Positions 5,888 through 6,526 of a stretch of DNA of 6,526 nt are shown one piece after another (position 1 is the first letter of the stretch; every line of letters begins with the position of its first letter). Origin of the DNA: an uncultured Eubacteriales bacterium (lineage in GTDB: Bacteria; Bacillota_A; Clostridia; Christensenellales; Aristaeellaceae). The translations under genes and the position numbers were made by a program. The stretch spans positions 1 to 6,526 of the forward strand of contig USEE01000078.1 of NCBI GenBank assembly GCA_900553645.1. The letters run 5' to 3'. Below the pieces are notes generated by a model. That model had not been told where the DNA came from and did no database searches. It saw nothing but the letters and a program-made list of their open reading frames with translations.

Positions 5888-5916
5888 ATTATACTGCCTC
5901 GCCCGTTAAAATTCAA
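5888..5916 (-). promoter_or_regulatory. serS promoter (sigma-A type)
   Basis: The -35 TTGAAT (5916-5911) and a perfect -10 TATAAT (5893-5888) are separated by 17 bp. Transcription should start near 5882-5880, at the very beginning of the T-box leader. The -35 hexamer contains the TGA stop codon (5915-5913) of the upstream gene, so the two genes are packed end to end with no terminator between them, and read-through from upstream into the serS leader is possible. Confidence 0.88.
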
Positions 5917-6521
5917 GTCCTGCCGCGCACTTTTTGTGCGATGTAAATCGCCGCGATGCAAAGCACCGTCAAAGCAGCCAGCCATGGTTTGCCGCTTTGT
6001 TTCTGCGCGGGTTCTTCCGCTTCTCCGGCTTCCGGATTTTCTGTCGGACTTATGGAAGCCGCCGGTTGAACGCTCTTTTCCGGCAGATAGAAAGCCCCTG
6101 CGTTGAGGTATTCTTCCATTCTCTTCAGCATGGAGGAACCCGCCGTGACCAGCTTCACTTCCCCATCTTCATCGCTTTTCACATAGGCACAGACCAGCGG
6201 ATCGTAAAGCTTTACATCTTCTTCCGACACAGCCACGCTCAGCAGCAGCTCGTCCCCGACTTGCGGCTTGCGTTGCTTTTCCGCACTCTCCCAAAGCAGC
6301 GGCCGCTCCAACGTCCGTTGTTCCCCGATTTCCACGCTGTGCCGTTCCGCTCGCAGCACTTCCACCGTCATTTCGTCTTCCGATTCTGCTTCTACGCGGC
6401 AGAGCATCACGTCAATGCTTGTATCGGTTTTCACGACTTCCGGCAAATCGCCCGCCAAGACCGATACGGTTAGCAAACAAATCAGCGCAATGCTTCCGAG
6501 CGCGACTGTAACTTTTTTCAT
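5913..6521 (-). CDS. Unrecognised exported protein with a C-terminal membrane anchor
   Basis: I do not recognise the family. The 202-residue product starts MKK, then has a hydrophobic stretch (about 4-22) and a possible signal peptidase site after VLA (21-23), so the N-terminus is probably a cleaved signal peptide. Residues 24-150 form a charged, mostly beta-looking segment (for example VGDELLLSVAVSEEDV, 88-103). Residues about 151-178 are a Pro/Glu/Ala-rich linker. A hydrophobic helix (about 179-195) and a basic tail KVRGRT follow. No LPxTG-type sortase motif precedes the helix. The likely topology is an extracellular domain tethered to the membrane. Sampled lines are about 53% GC, lower than the neighbours, and isoleucine is often ATT. 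Only 5 bases lie upstream of the ATG, so no ribosome binding site can be seen. A 5-bp hairpin CGCAC/GTGCG (5940-5926) lies in its last codons. Confidence 0.72.
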   Translation of the reverse strand: MKKVTVALGSIALICLLTVSVLAGDLPEVVKTDTSIDVMLCRVEAESEDEMTVEVLRAERHSVEIGEQRTLERPLLWESAEKQRKPQVGDELLLSVAVSEEDVKLYDPLVCAYVKSDEDGEVKLVTAGSSMLKRMEEYLNAGAFYLPEKSVQPAASISPTENPEAGEAEEPAQKQSGKPWLAALTVLCIAAIYIAQKVRGRT

Positions 6522-6526
6522 ATTCA

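Noticed and set aside
1..6526. CRISPR arrays, tRNA or rRNA genes, insertion sequences, defence or mobile genes
   Set aside because: I saw no regularly spaced repeats, no cloverleaf sequence, no transposase-like product and no integrase or toxin-like motif.

Overview
The window carries four recognisable genes and one unrecognised exported-protein gene. They form a (+) strand half (serC-serA, then namZ) that converges on a (-) strand half (serS and, upstream of it, the unrecognised gene). The DNA suggests a high-GC, low-skew member of the Clostridia/Firmicutes. Support comes from strong Shine-Dalgarno sites (AGGAGG, GGAGG), textbook sigma-A-type promoters with 17-bp spacers, a T-box riboswitch in front of an aminoacyl-tRNA synthetase, and a short ACT-domain SerA in a serC-serA pair. 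The lineage is inferred and was not tested by a search.

Layout: positions 1-395 are about 41% GC, non-coding and pyrimidine-rich. A near-consensus promoter (396-424) and a GC-rich, foldable leader of about 100 nt precede serC (530-1612) and serA (1637-2797). A strong terminator (2806-2841) follows, then a second, partly duplicated terminator-like hairpin (2912-2942). A separate promoter (2958-2986) drives namZ (3035-4216), a family member that lacks a signal peptide. A bidirectional terminator (4263-4303) separates namZ from the end of serS (4350-5633, minus). The serS leader (about 5881-5634) is a complete T-box riboswitch with its own promoter (5916-5888). The -35 element of that promoter overlaps the stop codon of a 202-residue exported, membrane-anchored protein (5913-6521, minus) that I cannot name.

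Function: the window is built around serine. SerA oxidises 3-phosphoglycerate and SerC transaminates the product to phosphoserine; the phosphatase SerB is not here. SerS charges tRNA-Ser, and its T-box appears to read a UCC serine specifier, so serS should respond to uncharged tRNA-Ser. The serCA leader shows no T-box, so biosynthesis and charging seem to be controlled differently. NamZ belongs to cell-wall sugar recycling and has no obvious link to serine.

I did not find a clearly new biological system. The points most worth a second look are the possible structured serCA leader, the sharp change in isoleucine codon choice between the gene blocks, the cytoplasmic-looking NamZ, the duplicated terminator arm with a 16-nt repeat shared by two intergenic regions, and the unknown membrane protein at the right edge.
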